Positions 19,264 to 62,729 of a DNA stretch of 64,000 nt are shown here, piece after piece (position 1 is the stretch's first letter; each line of letters begins with the position of its first letter). Both the position numbers and the translations under genes were made by a program. This stretch comes from Misgurnus anguillicaudatus (Eukaryota > Chordata > Actinopteri > Cypriniformes > Cobitidae). Where the stretch lies: the NCBI RefSeq assembly GCF_027580225.2, contig NC_073356.2, positions 16,955,501 through 17,019,500 on the forward strand, read 5' to 3'. Under the pieces are notes generated by a model, which searched no databases, was not told the origin of the DNA, and worked only from the letters and a program-made list of their open reading frames with translations.

Positions 19264-19339
19264 CAATACAAACAATGAACAATCAACAAACTGGTACCGG
19301 TGACAGATTCAAACTGAAAACAGTGTTGAGGACTCAATC

Positions 19340-19345
19340 TTTAAT
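19340..19345 (-). terminator. candidate ELMO1 polyadenylation signal (ATTAAA)
   Basis: ATTAAA on the - strand, about 1 kb after the ELMO1 stop, at the edge of a unique 1-kb stretch that could be the 3' UTR (19340-20340). Weak evidence from one hexamer. Confidence 0.25.
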
Positions 19346-20340
19346 GTAAACAGCAGGATGTTGCGTTCTTAAACCTATAACAAACATCTGAGGGGAAAAA
19401 TAAATCAATTATAATAATAACAACAATACCCTTAAATTAAATTAATAAAAATTCAAATGAATTCCAAGGCCCGGAAAAATAAAAATTCCACAAAATGTAT
19501 AATACTGACTACTTGGCAGCAATCACAAATATCACAAAAGTTGATACCATACCAGCTTACAAAAACAGAAGCTAAATATTGCTTTGGAATGTTACAGCAG
19601 TCTGCCAGGAGTCAAGTCAGGGAACGAGCTGTATCTACACGCCTGCGTTATAGTCGGATAATCGGATGTATGCACAAAGCAGGTTTAAGACATAAAAAGA
19701 CAACCTCCTGAATGAAGTTGCCTATTTAACAGTCTACAGTATATGAGACATGAATGGGATACTTGGAGAAATCATCGAGAACAAACTTGGACTACGCTAA
19801 CATTAGGTTTATCTTCTTCTTGATGTTAGTAAGCTGCCTCTTGTTGGAGTGCTAGCGATGTCCAACTTTGCTCCGGGCGATGTACCTTCCTGCAGAAAAG
19901 TGCAATTCACTTGAAATTGATAGGCAGGTGTACATCCATTCACACTGTAATAAACTCTGCAAGACGGTAGATCGCTGGCAGCAGGATTGGCTACCCTAGA
20001 CTCTCAACAGGGAGCATCACATGCCGAACAGCCTGGAATGAAATGACACATTTCTTTTGACATACAGCAATTTAAGCCAGAGCAAGTGAGATGTTAGAAT
20101 GCAACCCAGTTTGAAAAAATGGCTGTGACAGGACTACGTTGGTTTAAGACCTGAGGACCAGTCTGGTTAAGACCAGACCAGATGGTTCATAAAGGCCTTG
20201 CAAGCCAAGTCCATTAAGTTCAGGAAATCCGTTGCGGTGATGCGCGTTAGTGAGCCAAGTAAAAGTTGTCCTTTTTCCTAAGCGGTTCTTGTTTGTCTTC
20301 CAGTATGCATTTAAGAAAAAAGTCCGTCCAGTGAAGCGGA

Positions 20341-50912
<30,572 letters not shown>

Positions 50913-51571
50913 CTGTGGAAAGAAAAGACCGGGTGAGCTTTTATTCGTTTAAATGTCACACCTGAAGGATAAATGAGCAATATCTGTATCTCAAAGCTAC
51001 GCCCTGTATTCATATTGCTCAGCAGTGCAGCCTCAGGAGACCTTCTGACACTCACAAAGGGTTTGGAGCGTGAACCTTTAATGGCTCACGTGTCTCCGTT
51101 CTTGGCCGTCTTTAGCCCTCACGTGGGCTTCTTAAGCACTGACACATCAGGAATGGTGCTACCTCACGATGCTTTTCTCTCATAAAAGCTCTTGGCAGAG
51201 CGGACGTTTATTCTCATCCCAGAAAAGCATGCACTGTGCTCTCAGGACACCTACACATTTGAAGCGAATGTGAACGGTTTGTTCAAAATGGGATTTTTAT
51301 AGACATGATTTCTTTCAGTGCGTTCCCCTGCCAGCCAGGCAGTCACTGTTCTTTAATCAGGCACGTGTAAAAGTGGATGCTTTCAAAAAGTCTGCGAGTT
51401 TACTTTAAGAGTGACTTCTGCAATGTACAAAGTGACTCAAATGAATGTTGCAAAAATTTGGGTTATTTATTATAGGTCATTAACTTGGGCCTTGGATTAA
51501 GCGGGTCTCAGTCTGGACCTCTGAATCTGACCCTTTCACACGAATCAATTGCTCTGAATTAGTGCATTAGA

Positions 51572-54063
51572 CAGTCCCTCCAGAAAAACACGATTATGTG
51601 ATCGCATGATTCAACGCATAATCAGCCAAAGTCCGCTATTTATGCGGGGGCCGCATTTATTCAAATACGCCACACTTTTGAAGCATAAATTGCAGATTTC
51701 TGTGCGCAAAATATGTGGGGCTTGCATGATTTCATAATCCCCACATTTTCATAGCAAAAATCAGATTTATCTTAGCAGAAAGTTGAAAAATTTTGTATTT
51801 ACTTCACACAAGCGCAGCCATATCCCCTGTTGTCATGGGAACGTTATGAAGTGACGTGATTATGTGACGTGCACATCAATGAAAAGCTTCAAAAGCTGCA
51901 AACAGTTTTTGCAAGTTTCTGCAGTTTTTGCAAGTTCCCGCAGTTTTTGCAAGTTCCCGCAGTTTTTGCAAGTTCCCGCAGTTTTTGCAAGTTCCCGCAA
52001 GTTTACGCAGTTTTTGCAAGTTCCCGCAGTTTTTACAAGTTCCCGCAGTTTTTGCAAGTTCCTGCAAGTTCCCGCAGTTTTTGCATGTTCCCGCAGTTTT
52101 TGCATGTTCCCGCAGTTTTTGCAAGTTCCTGCAAGTTCCCGCAGTTTTTGCAAGTTCCCGCAGTTTTTGCAAGTTCCCGCAAGTTCCAACAGTTTTTGCA
52201 AGTTCCCGCAGTTTTTACAAGTTCCCGCAGTTTTTGCAAGTTCCCGCAGTTTTTACAAGTTCCCGCAGTTTTTGCAAGTTCCTGCAAGTTCCCGCAGTTT
52301 TTGCAAGTTCCCGCAGTTTTTACAAGTTCCCGCAAGTTCCAACAGTTTTTGCAAGTTCCCGCAGTTTTTGCAAGTTCCCGCAGTTTTTACAAGTTCCCGC
52401 AAGTTCCAACAGTTTTTGCAAGTTCCCGCAGTTTTTACAAGTTTCCGCAGTTTTGCAAGTTCCCGCAGTTTTTGCAAGTTCCCGCAGTTTTTGCAAGTTC
52501 CTGCAAGTTCCCGCAGTTTTTGCAAGTTCCCGCAGTTGTTGCAAGTTCCCGCAGCTTTTGCAAGTTCCCGCAAGTTCCAGCAGTTTTTGCAAGTTCCAGC
52601 AGTTTTTGCAAGTTCCAGCAGTTTTTGCAAGTTCCAGCAGTTTTTGCAAGTTCCCGCAGTTTTTGCAAGTTCCCGCAGTTTTTGCAAAGTTCCCGCAGTT
52701 TTTGCAAGTTCCCGCAGTTTTTGCAAGTTCCCGCAGTTGTTGCAAGTTCCCGCAGTTGTTGCAAGTTCCCGCAGTTTTTGCAAGTTCCCGCAAGTTCCAA
52801 CAGTTTTGCAAGTTCCCGCAGTTTTTGCAAGTTCCCGCAGTTTTTGCAAGTTCCCGCAAGTTCCAGCAGTTTTTGCAAGTTCCCGCAGTTTTTACAAGTT
52901 CCCGCAGTTCTTGCAAGTTCCCGCAAGTTCCCGCAGTTTTTGCAAGTTCCCGCAGTTTTTACAAGTTCCCGCAGTTTTTGCAAGTTCCTGCAAGTTCCCG
53001 CAGTTTTTGCAAGTTCCCGCAAGTTCCAACAGTTTTTGCAAGTTCCCGCAGTTTTTGCAAGTTCCCGCAGTTTTTACAAGTTCCCGCAAGTTCCAACAGT
53101 TTTTGCAAGTTCCCGCAGTTTTTACAAGTTTCCGCAGTTTTGCAAGTTCCCGCAGTTTTTGCAAGTTCCCGCAGTTTTTGCAAGTTCCTGCAAGTTCCCG
53201 CAGTTTTTGCAAGTTCCCGCAGTTGTTGCAAGTTCCCGCAGCTTTTGCAAGTTCCCGCAAGTTCCAGCAGTTTTTGCAAGTTCCAGCAGTTTTTGCAAGT
53301 TCCAGCAGTTTTTGCAAGTTCCAGCAGTTTTTGCAAGTTCCCGCAGTTTTTGCAAGTTCCCGCAGTTTTTGCAAAGTTCCCGCAGTTTTTGCAAGTTCCC
53401 GCAGTTTTTGCAAGTTCCCGCAGTTGTTGCAAGTTCCCGCAGTTGTTGCAAGTTCCCGCAGTTTTTGCAAGTTCCCGCAAGTTCCAACAGTTTTGCAAGT
53501 TCCCGCAGTTTTTGCAAGTTCCCGCAGTTTTTGCAAGTTCCCGCAAGTTCCAGCAGTTTTTGCAAGTTCCCGCAGTTTTTACAAGTTCCCGCAGTTCTTG
53601 CAAGTTCCCGCAAGTTCCCGCAGTTTTTGCAAGTTCCCGCAGTTTTTGCAAGTTCCCGCAGTTTTTACAAGTTCCCGCAGTTTTTGCAAGTTCCCGCAAG
53701 TTCCCGCAGTTTTTGCAAGTTCCCGCAGTTTTTGCAAGTTCCCGCAAGTTCCAGCAGTTTTTGCAAGTTCCCGCAGTTTTTGCAAGTTCCCGCAGTTTTT
53801 GCAAGTTCCCGCAGTTTTTACAAGTTCCCGCAGTTTTTGCAAGTTCCCGCAGTTTTTGCAAGTTCCCGCAGTTTTTACAAGTTTCTGCAGTTTTGCAAGT
53901 TTCCGCAGTTTTTGCAAGTCTCCGCAGTTTTTGCAAGTTCCCGCAATTTTATTGCATAAATATCCCGCATATTCCATCGCATTTTTTAAGAAAACGCCCC
54001 ACAAGATCAAGAATTTTTGCCTGCAATAATCACAAAAAGCTCAGCATTTTTCTGGAAGGACTG
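51572..54063. mobile_element. TIR element whose core is an expanded minisatellite
   Basis: The ends CAGTCCCTCCAGAAAAACA and (inverted) TTTTTCTGGAAGGACTG are flanked by ATTAGA (51566-51571, 54064-54069). Unique arms are 51572-51896 and 53946-54063; the 2 kb between them is tandem repeat. The arms look like a common fish MITE that normally lacks such an expansion (family knowledge, unverified). Confidence 0.8.
51897..53945. repeat. 19-bp minisatellite with a 687-bp higher-order duplication
   Basis: About 100 copies of CAGTTTTTGCAAGTTCCCG, with extra 10-bp CAAGTTCCCG half-units and point variants (ACAAG, TTGTT, CCAGC). The patterned blocks 52330-52955 and 53017-53642 are near identical at an offset of 687 bp: GTTTCCGCAG recurs at 52441 and 53128, and GCAAAGTTCC at 52684 and 53371. 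Frames over 700 codons on both strands are by-products. Confidence 0.95.
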
Positions 54064-54069
54064 ATTAGA

Positions 54070-55265
54070 AATTCCAAGGTCAAGCATGACCCCCTGACAA
54101 CTTTAGGCACCATTCAAGCATCATAACACAGTGCATCATTCGTCTTTAGCAGGTCTGGGTTTGAGTCTTAAGGATTCTGGTATTAGTCTGGATCTTGGGC
54201 ACACAAATCTATCATACCATTTCAAGGCTGTGCATTGATGACTGTATTCTGCGCATGCAATGTTAGTCTATTAACTTTATAAGCAGGATAAGATAGAGCT
54301 TCGCTCTTCGTAAATGATTTTTAAAGACAGCCCCCCGGGACATGGCAGGATTATGGAATGAGAGCTCAGTGATGATCTATCATGTGAGATTAGCGCTTTT
54401 AAAAAATAAAACGACCTCAAATCAAATCAGAACGACTGTGTGGAAAATTAAAGTCGGGTTGAGCGCTATAAAACTAAAGATGCAATTACTGTATTCATAA
54501 ACAGCACCAGTGAAGGTGAAAATGAAACACCAAAGCCCTGCAGGGCCCGAATCCGCACGTGTCAGTAACGGCACTTTGAAACAAACACGGGTCGAGTGAA
54601 TGGTGCTTTGAATGAGAGCCACAATGTTTGTGCTTCTCATTTAGTAGAACCGAAAGCTTCAGAGTACACGCAAAGCCCCTGCAGAGGGCCAGTAATTGCA
54701 TTGGCTTGGTAGAAATTGAAACTTTACAGCATAATGAATGATGCCTGAAGGGGAATTGGAACCTGCATTGGAAGCGCTGTCAGTGGACCAGTCAATACCA
54801 GAACCAACAACATCAGTCTGCTGACCATAATGAGACTCAATCCACCAGAGACCGGCCGAGCCACAGGTCTTGGATCTTTAGGATGGCTGAAAGTGATTCA
54901 ATGTATTAGTTTCCTTCTCTTTCAGAAGTCAGAGAAGTTCAAGGGTGTGCTTAAGGGCATCCTTCCCGCCTGCTGAGGAATGAAATGTCACTTTGGTTTA
55001 GCCCCAAGTTCACGGTTTTGGACAGTATTAACAGTCTGAAGCAACTTTTTCAGTCTCGGCAGCAGTCACACAGAATGCAGGAATCTTACTTAACCAGGAC
55101 ATAGTTATATAGTAACTAAAAATGTTTTATTCAAAGCCAAACTAACACCCTTGTATACACCTGCCTGTAATTTTCAAGTAATATTAAAGACTTTGATTAG
55201 CTGACTCAAAATATGGATTGGAGAAAGTATAGTAACAAAATCTTAACATCAATCTCCCATTACAT
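54070..55265. other. ELMO1 upstream intron, nothing recognised
   Basis: Unique-looking sequence of ordinary composition; no exon of the ELMO domain could be found. Confidence 0.45.
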
Positions 55266-55275
55266 GACAAGTAAC

Positions 55276-56011
55276 CAGGGCTTTGAACCAGATTTTTCCC
55301 CCAATTGGTTCGTTCCGAACAGAAACAGTATTTTATCGTTTCCGGTTTTTGGGTCAACCCTAAAATTGACGTTCCTGAACCGGTTAGAACAAAAAATAAA
55401 GTTCCCGAACCGGTTAATAGCGTTTCATGTCAGCTGTGGGACATACAAATAAGTCGGCTGATCCTTAGGACATTAAACTTAAATTATTAGTCTAAATAAT
55501 AATAAAGTCTCTATCTTGTTATCAAACATTAAAAAAGGCTGCATTATGTAAGCGGCATAACTGTAATTCTGACATGCCTACATTTGTTTCAGCATTATAA
55601 ATGAATTAAGACGAGGACAATTTCTGTCATGTTATTTATTGGCAAACAACTTAAATGTTTTTATTAGAAAAAGAATATTGTGGTATTTTTCGAGATCATT
55701 TTGTTTATATGTGTCCTGTAAAGAACAGAAAGATTGTTTGCTTGCTTTTTGAAATGCGTCTCTCCGTATATGCACTTTTGAGTGCACTTAAACTCAAGTG
55801 TTAACATTGCTTCTCAGTTTTCAGATGAGTCAACGACGACCAGAAGTGAACTTCACAGGGTCATATTGCACAGAAATCTTGTCAAAGAAAGAAAAAAATA
55901 ACGGTATTAACTGGTTACCATTATTTTAAATAAAAGATTCTGTTCCGGAACATATATTTTTTGAAAGTTTCTGGTTTTCGTTTTTGTTCTGTGAACCAGT
56001 TCAAAGCCTTG
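55276..56011. mobile_element. hAT MITE, CAGGGCTTTGAACC family
   Basis: The ends CAGGGCTTTGAACCAG and (inverted) TGGTTCAAAGCCTTG are flanked by an exact 8-bp duplication CAAGTAAC (55268-55275, 56012-56019). GAACCGGTTA repeats occur near the left end. Confidence 0.9.
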
Positions 56012-56206
56012 CAAGTAACTTGAAGTCCCTGTTAAGTCAATCTTCTAAACACATTATAAATGTTAAAAATGTAGTGCAGAAACACACAACAAATACTGTA
56101 AATGATGTAGTACTGAATGAAACAGTTTTTCAACATTTCTTAGTTCTTACTGCGCGTGGCCCCGCCCCTAACACGATCGTGAGCATCCATTCAGGTTGCA
56201 GCTGTG

Positions 56207-56780
56207 GGTGCATCCCAATTCAGGGTATGGATCCTTTTAAGGCCAGGACTTTGAAGGCACGGCAATGAGACAGTCTAGCCTTGCTGTTCCCGCCCACTAC
56301 GCTTGTCAGCGGGACACCGTAAATAAATAGGGAGGCAGATTTTTTTATTTTATTTTACAAAATATGGCACATTGACGCAGATTAAACTATCCAACAGTAT
56401 GTAAAATTCACCAACCTTAGAAATATACAAAAGCAAAATGCAACACACACAATATTGCAGCAATAATATTAATTCACATCACTAAAACATCATTTATAAT
56501 AGTAAAACAGTCACAAGGACCTTTAATTTGCAAAATATACACTTTTCTTTAACTACAGTTTTAAATGTTTATGTTAAAATACCCAGAAGTCACAGGTTCG
56601 CGTTGAATCTTGGGATAGCCAAGGCTGTAAAGGATACATCTATGGATCCTTGGTTTCAGGGGAAAAAGGCCACATTTGGAGGCTTGTATGTTAAGGAGCC
56701 TTCAAATTGGGCCGGGTGATGTCATTTGCTTTCAAATATGGCCTCGGAAGGCCACAGCCCCTGAATTGGGATGCACCTTG
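56207..56780. mobile_element. TIR element, GGTGCATCCCAATTCAGGG family
   Basis: The ends GGGTGCATCCCAATTCAGGG and (inverted) CCCCTGAATTGGGATGCACC match. No transposase; the superfamily is not recognised. Confidence 0.72.
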
Positions 56781-57334
56781 TATTTGAAAGTTCAGAGAAA
56801 TGACAGCTTTCCCGCGAGTGGGCATGGCTTCAGTGCAGACACGCCCCCACCATCCGAACAGATATTTAATATTATACTTTACAGGGACTTTAAGGATGCA
56901 TGAACATTTGTTTGTTGTGCCCTCCGGCTTACAAACATAACCGTAGTGTGAACCGTCTACGATTTAACATCTTAGCATCATAAATTTAACATCATCTGTC
57001 TAGTTGGATGAGTAGAGGGGCTCTAAGACATTAGGCTAAATTATTGCGGCATTAAAAATCTGAGATCAGACAGTGCATGACCTTAATCTTTCTGTATAGT
57101 AGCATCTGCCCTCCTGTAATTCCAATGAAGCCGGAATTAAGATGAAGATCAGAACACATTTTATGACCAATTTATGAAGAAATCCAAGTAAGCCCAAAGG
57201 GTTCACATACTTTTTCTTTCAACTGTACATGCAAGGAGCATTCAATTAATATTATCATTTCATTTGATGGAGGTGGTGTTTAGCGGCTTTTGCATCTCAG
57301 CTCTACGTATTTTGATAAATGACCGCACACAGTT

Positions 57335-57528
57335 GAGTTGACAGTTCCCATTGACTTCCACAATAGGAAAAACAAATTCCATGGAAGTCAACAGGCACTG
57401 TGATCTGTGTGGTTACCATCATTTATCAAAATACCTTTTTTTGTGTTCAACAAAATAAAGAAACTCAAACAGGTTTAGAACAACATGAGAGTGAGAGAAT
57501 TTTCATTTTTGGTGCACTATCCCTTTAA
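57335..57528. repeat. MITE fragment, AGGGACAGTTCAC family
   Basis: Right-arm piece with CCATTGACTTCCA, GAACAACATGAGAGTGAG and CACTATCCCTTTAA, matching 30843-31079. Confidence 0.7.
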
Positions 57529-57539
57529 TAGTTTGAGTG

Positions 57540-59020
57540 CACGAGAAGCCCTTCAGCTGATTTCAGTGAATGTAAGTGTTACTGCTCCAAACTCTCAATG
57601 ATACTGACATCATCAAACTTTGGTTTAGGTGATGTCATAGTGTGGCATCTGCTGAGCTCAATGTAAAAGAAAGGCATGGCAGGGCAATAAATAAGCCCTA
57701 TAATCATAACTTTACACAAAGCCCTGCTATGGAGGGCATTACTCTATTAGATAAAGGTGCTAAAAGGAATTCTTTGCAATGTTATAGAAGAACCATATTT
57801 GATTACCCAAAGAACCTTTCAGTCAAAGGGTCTTGAAAAACCATTTCTTTGAGACCTTTTATAGTCTAAAATACATTTTCCACTACAAATAACTTTTTGT
57901 GCAACATAACGTTTTTAATATTGACTCCGGGATGATGGAACCGGAAGTGCTAAACTCGCTTCTGGGATTGCATACAAAAAATGTCAGCCCTGCTGACGAG
58001 TACAAGTTGATAAGGATTACGTAAAGCTGATACTGTATGGAAAGTTATGACTCAATAAGGGATTGGTATGTGATGCAGAAGAGACCAAAAGCAGTTTCCA
58101 ATCTGTTTAAACTTTTCTCCTCTATCAAACGTCAAACTTTTTCTGCTACATATTCATTCTGTCTCTGACCTATCAATTTCATCTCACAGCATACAACACA
58201 GGATCTATTCAACTGTGTAATGTACGAACAGATGTTCTGATAGAGTTGCACCTCTGTGTTTTTTAATGCATGTAAGAATGTGGGTGAGATGCTGACAGTA
58301 GCTGCATCTGTTCTCATTTATTTTGCATGTGAAACTTGACTCGTCACCACACTAATGTCACAGCTGCCTCATCTTCTCTCGATTTATTCATATCTATGCT
58401 AATAAGACCTCCTATCTGACAAATATAAACTGGGTGGTTGTCCTCAACATCACTAAACATGTACATTCAGTCGTCATTTACTCCCGCCATGTGACTTTAT
58501 TTGTTTCATAGAAAACTAAAGGTACTAAGCAGAACGTCTCCAGTGTTCTCTTGCATACAACGAAAAATAATGGTGACTCAGAAACAAAAAACACCCACCA
58601 AAGTAGTCCACAATTATATGCCTGCTACAGCGAAAGTCTTTGGAATCCATTTAATAGCTTTAAGCGAGAAGGACTTAAAATTTAATCATTCTTGCCTTGA
58701 GAATCTTGCTTGACAGCTGTGGTTACCATTCACTAGTAGTTCACAAGTAGCTTGTACATTCGGCAATAAACAGCTAGGAATAAATAATATCATGCAGACC
58801 TGAAAAGACTATGTAAGAGTATGTGGCTTTATATTTTTGTATGAACTACTCTTTTAACTTTCATTCTGCCAGGCTAACAATGCCCTAAACCCCTTTAAAC
58901 CTCTTCCCTGTCATTTGCAAGACTTTAAGTAGATAAAATAATGCATGCAAGTGGTCCTTTAGCTCTTATTATTAGGGATGGGTTTTTAAATATATATATA
59001 TATATTATTTGTTTATATAA
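57540..59020. other. ELMO1 upstream intron, nothing recognised
   Basis: Only a short (TA)n at about 58989-59006 stands out. Confidence 0.45.
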
Positions 59021-59027
59021 AAGACAT

Positions 59028-59127
59028 TTGTGACCCTGGACTGTCACAGATATATTTTTAGCAATAGCCAAAAATTAATTGTATGGGTCAATATTATAGA
59101 TATTTTATGCCAAAAATCATTATGACA
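59028..59127. repeat. MITE end fragment (TGTGACCCTGGAC family)
   Basis: Starts TTTGTGACCCTGGACTGTCA and carries AGCAATAGCCAAAAATTAAT, the end of a common fish element. Confidence 0.55.
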
Positions 59128-59131
59128 TTAA

Positions 59132-59590
59132 AGGGACACTCCACTTTTTTTGAAAATATGCTCATTTTCCAGATCCCCTAGAGTTAAACAAATGATTTTT
59201 CCCGTTTTGGAATCCATTCAGCGGATCTCCGGGTCTGGCGGTACCACTTTTAGCATAGCTTAGCATAATCCATTGAATCGGATTAGACCATTAGCATCGC
59301 GCTAAAAAAATAACAAAAGAGTTTTAATATTTTTCCTATTAAATCTTGACTCTTCTGTAGTCACATCGTGTACTAAGACCGACGAAAAATTCAAAGTTGT
59401 GATTTTCTAGGTAGATATGGTTAGGAACTATACTCTCATTCTGGCGTAATAATCAAGGACTTTGCTGATGTAACATGGCTGGAGCAGGCGTAGTGATATT
59501 ACCACTCCCTGAAAATAGTCCCCTTGCTAACTTTCAATAGCAGGGGACTATTTTCGGGCACTGTGTAATATCATTATGGGTAAATGGGTA
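59132..59590. mobile_element. TTAA MITE, AGGGACACTCCAC family, copy D
   Basis: The left end follows TTAA (59128-59131). The left arm and the TCAAGGACTTTGCTG core are present; the right arm is missing. It is not hypermutated, and it served as the reference for copy B. Confidence 0.8.
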
Positions 59591-59987
59591 ACGTTTTAAA
59601 TTGTTATTTTTTACTGTATTAACAGTATGTATTTATATTTAATTTAATTTGATTCATTAAATTAATTTAAATTTAAATCCGGTTTATTTTTTAGTGCTTC
59701 TCACAACACATTTTAAATCAAAACAACTTTACAGCAAATACATGTTTCATGTTATAATCAGCAAGTTTATCAGTCAGGGTTTCAAAGTAATGTGCATATG
59801 GGAATAATATACAGCTGTAAGATAATACACTATGTAGTTAGTTAACAACTAACTAACAGCAATATTGAATGGGTTTTATGAATCCACTGACAGAGGGCCC
59901 CTCACAAAGGTTTGCTTAGGGCCCCCCAGCATCTAGGACCGGCACTGCAAGTACTTAAGTTGGAGATGTTCCTGCAAGAACATTTTC

Positions 59988-60009
59988 CACACACACACAC
60001 ACACACACA
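59988..60009. repeat. (CA)n microsatellite
   Basis: Eleven CA units, uninterrupted. Confidence 0.9.
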
Positions 60010-60532
60010 AAACGACACTTCAGTGGTTAACAAGACATGCTGGGCTCCATGTCAAGATGGAAAGCGGGGCACTTTTAAAAAAACCACATTAATTTTTTAC
60101 TGGATCTTGGTAGCAACTGCAGCCAAGCAGTACAGCTTCATCCACAGACTCAAATTCGATCCCTCAGCCATTACACAGGCCTGCCCAGGCATGAAGCCAT
60201 GTGCTGATCTCAGAAAAGTGCCATGTCTCAGTAGGGAACTTACCCTATAGCAGCAGGAAAGTCGAGGATGTCACGCAAGAGGTGCTAGATAAAGACAAGC
60301 CCTAACACACCGCGGCATCCACGGGGGAAGAGTGACATCCGCACACTTGCGTCACTGAGAGGGTCTACACAAAGTAGGGGCTTTGAATTCGATGATGTAA
60401 TTAATGTCTTTAGACAACCACTACTTTTATTGCTCATGCATAGTTGTGCATGCGGCACAAACCACACAGTATGTGCCAGAATAATCCGTTACTTATACCT
60501 TTAATTCAATGATCTGACTTTTACACTTAACA

Positions 60533-60647
60533 TTAGCTAGCAAAAGGTCATGGGTTCGAACCCAGTGAACACACATACTGATAAAAATGTCACGCACTGT
60601 AAGTCGCTTTAGATAAAAGCGTCTGCCTGATGCATAAATGTAAATCA
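60533..60647 (+). repeat. tRNA-derived SINE
   Basis: The B-box-like GGTTCGAACCC is followed by the SINE tail TAAGTCGCTTTAGATAAAAG and GATGCATAAATGTAAAT. The tail matches the split SINE at 18484-19263. The 5' part is degraded. Confidence 0.72.
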
Positions 60648-61448
60648 CGTAAAAATATCATATGGAGCTTGGCCAAATGTAGAGACATGAATATAATGAA
60701 TAAGAAGCAGACAAAGCTGACCTATTTTAAATGACATGCAAGCAATAATCAGATTTGTGGAAAATACAGATTATGTCGCTACCTTTCAAATAGAAGGCAA
60801 TGATATCTGCATCTGCATGACATTCCTTCAGTCTCTGATACTCGCATGTGCCTACTGTGTTATTTACAGATCACAGTTCAGTACGTGAATATTCATCCCC
60901 ATTAATACGCTAGTTTGATCATAGGGTTGAAACCTTCTGTAAAAGTGAAATAACACCATAAATCCATAAGCAAAGGCATTTCTGCTCGTAGCCATTTTAA
61001 ATCTCCTCATACATATTAGATACACCTTTTTAAAGCCTAAAATGGAAAGCCATTGTATGGCGTCAGACCACCACCGATTCCATTAAAGCTTTTGGTGAAA
61101 AAACACGACTAGCTATAAAACTTTAAGTAGTTCTGCTGAGTGGAGGTGAAGCTGGGCCGCACGGACGCCTAATAAATAATTCATGACTGCCGACGATAGC
61201 GTGGCTCAAATAGAAACTCACACATGATGTAGAAAATGACATTAGAAAAGTTTATCACTTGTACAGTCTAATTAACAGGGTATTGAGAGACACTTAAAAT
61301 GCTGTGTCAACAGAAAAGGGTAAATGTTAAAAGCATAAATTAACATAAAATTAGGAGTCATAAGCATAATTTCTGTCATTTTTAAAGCTTTCACAGGTAT
61401 GACGAGGCATTCAGGCTTATCAAAGCTTTATGTAAACACATATATCAT

Positions 61449-61655
61449 TTAAAGTGGACCTATTTCATTGCTAAAAAACAACATGTGTATTTGTGTTTGC
61501 CTACAATCCGTGTGTTTATTGTAGTCCAAGAAAAGAGATTTACGTTGGAGATGAAAACTCGCGTCATCGTTTACTTTGGGGTATGTACATTTTGCATATC
61601 GGTAAAACGTGTAAAAACATGTAAAAACGTGAATCGGACAATAGGTGCTCTTTAA
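61449..61655. mobile_element. TTAA MITE, AGAGCACCTATT family, copy 3 (internally deleted)
   Basis: TTAA at both ends (61449-61452, 61652-61655). It is in reverse orientation relative to copy 2, and the core carrying CCAATCAGGGACACAG is missing. It contains GGGTATGTACATTTTGCATAT. Confidence 0.78.
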
Positions 61656-62227
61656 ACCCCTTTCACACAGCACCAGAAAATGCCAGATTGCCTTTTGTTT
61701 GAGAAAGCAAACACATCCCATATTTGATTCTGGGATCGTTCCCGTAATGAGGATCTAGTAACATTGCCGTAACGCGTCCGGTGTCAACATAATTTACATT
61801 TTTGGGTGAACTATCCCGTTAAGACGTCGCAGGAAAAATCCACCATGTGCAAAATTACAAATACATTACACGTCACGGCTCTTTACAGGATGAGTATGAA
61901 CACTCCAGAAAATGATTCCAAAAATGTATTGGCAATGTGGATGAAAAATAAATCAAACGATGCCAGAAACAAATTCTGGACACATTTTTTGTATATTTTC
62001 CGTGATCTGTGCGAAAAAGGCTTTATATACATGGTTCCAATCAAAGGGTCACTTACTCATTCTTTATTATTTTTTCATGTTTTATAAAAATAGTGAACTC
62101 CTCAAAACTATGGAATAACATGGAGTAAATGTGATGTAAAAAAAATGGGAATTATGTTGTGACTAAAAACATAAAAAATAAATGTGACCATGCCTGTGAA
62201 AACACTTTTTTTATTTACTCATCCTAC

Positions 62228-62400
62228 AAACCGTATTTTTCGGTCTATAAGCCACGTTTTTTTCATATCTTGGCTGGTGCTGCGTCTTATAGTCAGGTGC
62301 GCCTTGTAAGTCAGAATGAATTAATTTTGACATTTACGAGGCAAGAGACAACATTACCGTCTACAGCCGCGAGAGTCCGCCATATGCTGCTTCTGTATTT
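62228..62400. repeat. transposon end fragment (CGTATTTTTCGGTCTATAAG)
   Basis: Contains GTATTTTTCGGTCTATAAGC, TTGGCTGGTGCTGCGTCTTA and TAGTCAGGTGCG, the pattern of a widespread fish hAT-like family. The borders are approximate. Confidence 0.55.
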
Positions 62401-62729
62401 ATGTAATTTAATGGATTCAGTGATATGGAATGACAAGTATGCGAACTTCACGCTAGTTGGCTTGTTCAGTTAATTTAGCCTATTCAACCTTCCAGGTAAG
62501 TTCTGTATGCTTTGGTTTATCGTTTTAATAACTGATAATATTACTTTAACGTACAGACATCTATTCAGCCTGCTGTTCTGTCTGCTATTGTTTAGTTGAA
62601 TAACTTGCCTTTCCAGATTAAATGTCTGTTCTTAAATAAACGCGCCGTATAGACCACTGTGACAATATAACCTTGATATTGTTAATATTGACCAAGTAAG
62701 ATGATGTCAAAGATTAAATATATATATAA

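Noticed and set aside
51897..53945. CRISPR-like array of short regular repeats
   Set aside because: Units are directly adjacent with no unique spacers, no cas genes are present and the sequence is a vertebrate genome.
51864..54126. Open frames of about 700 codons on the + strand and up to 325 on the - strand
   Set aside because: They are translations of the 19-bp minisatellite. Several frames on both strands are open at once and the peptides are shuffled SSRSFCKFPQFLQVPA-type repeats with no start context or splice evidence.
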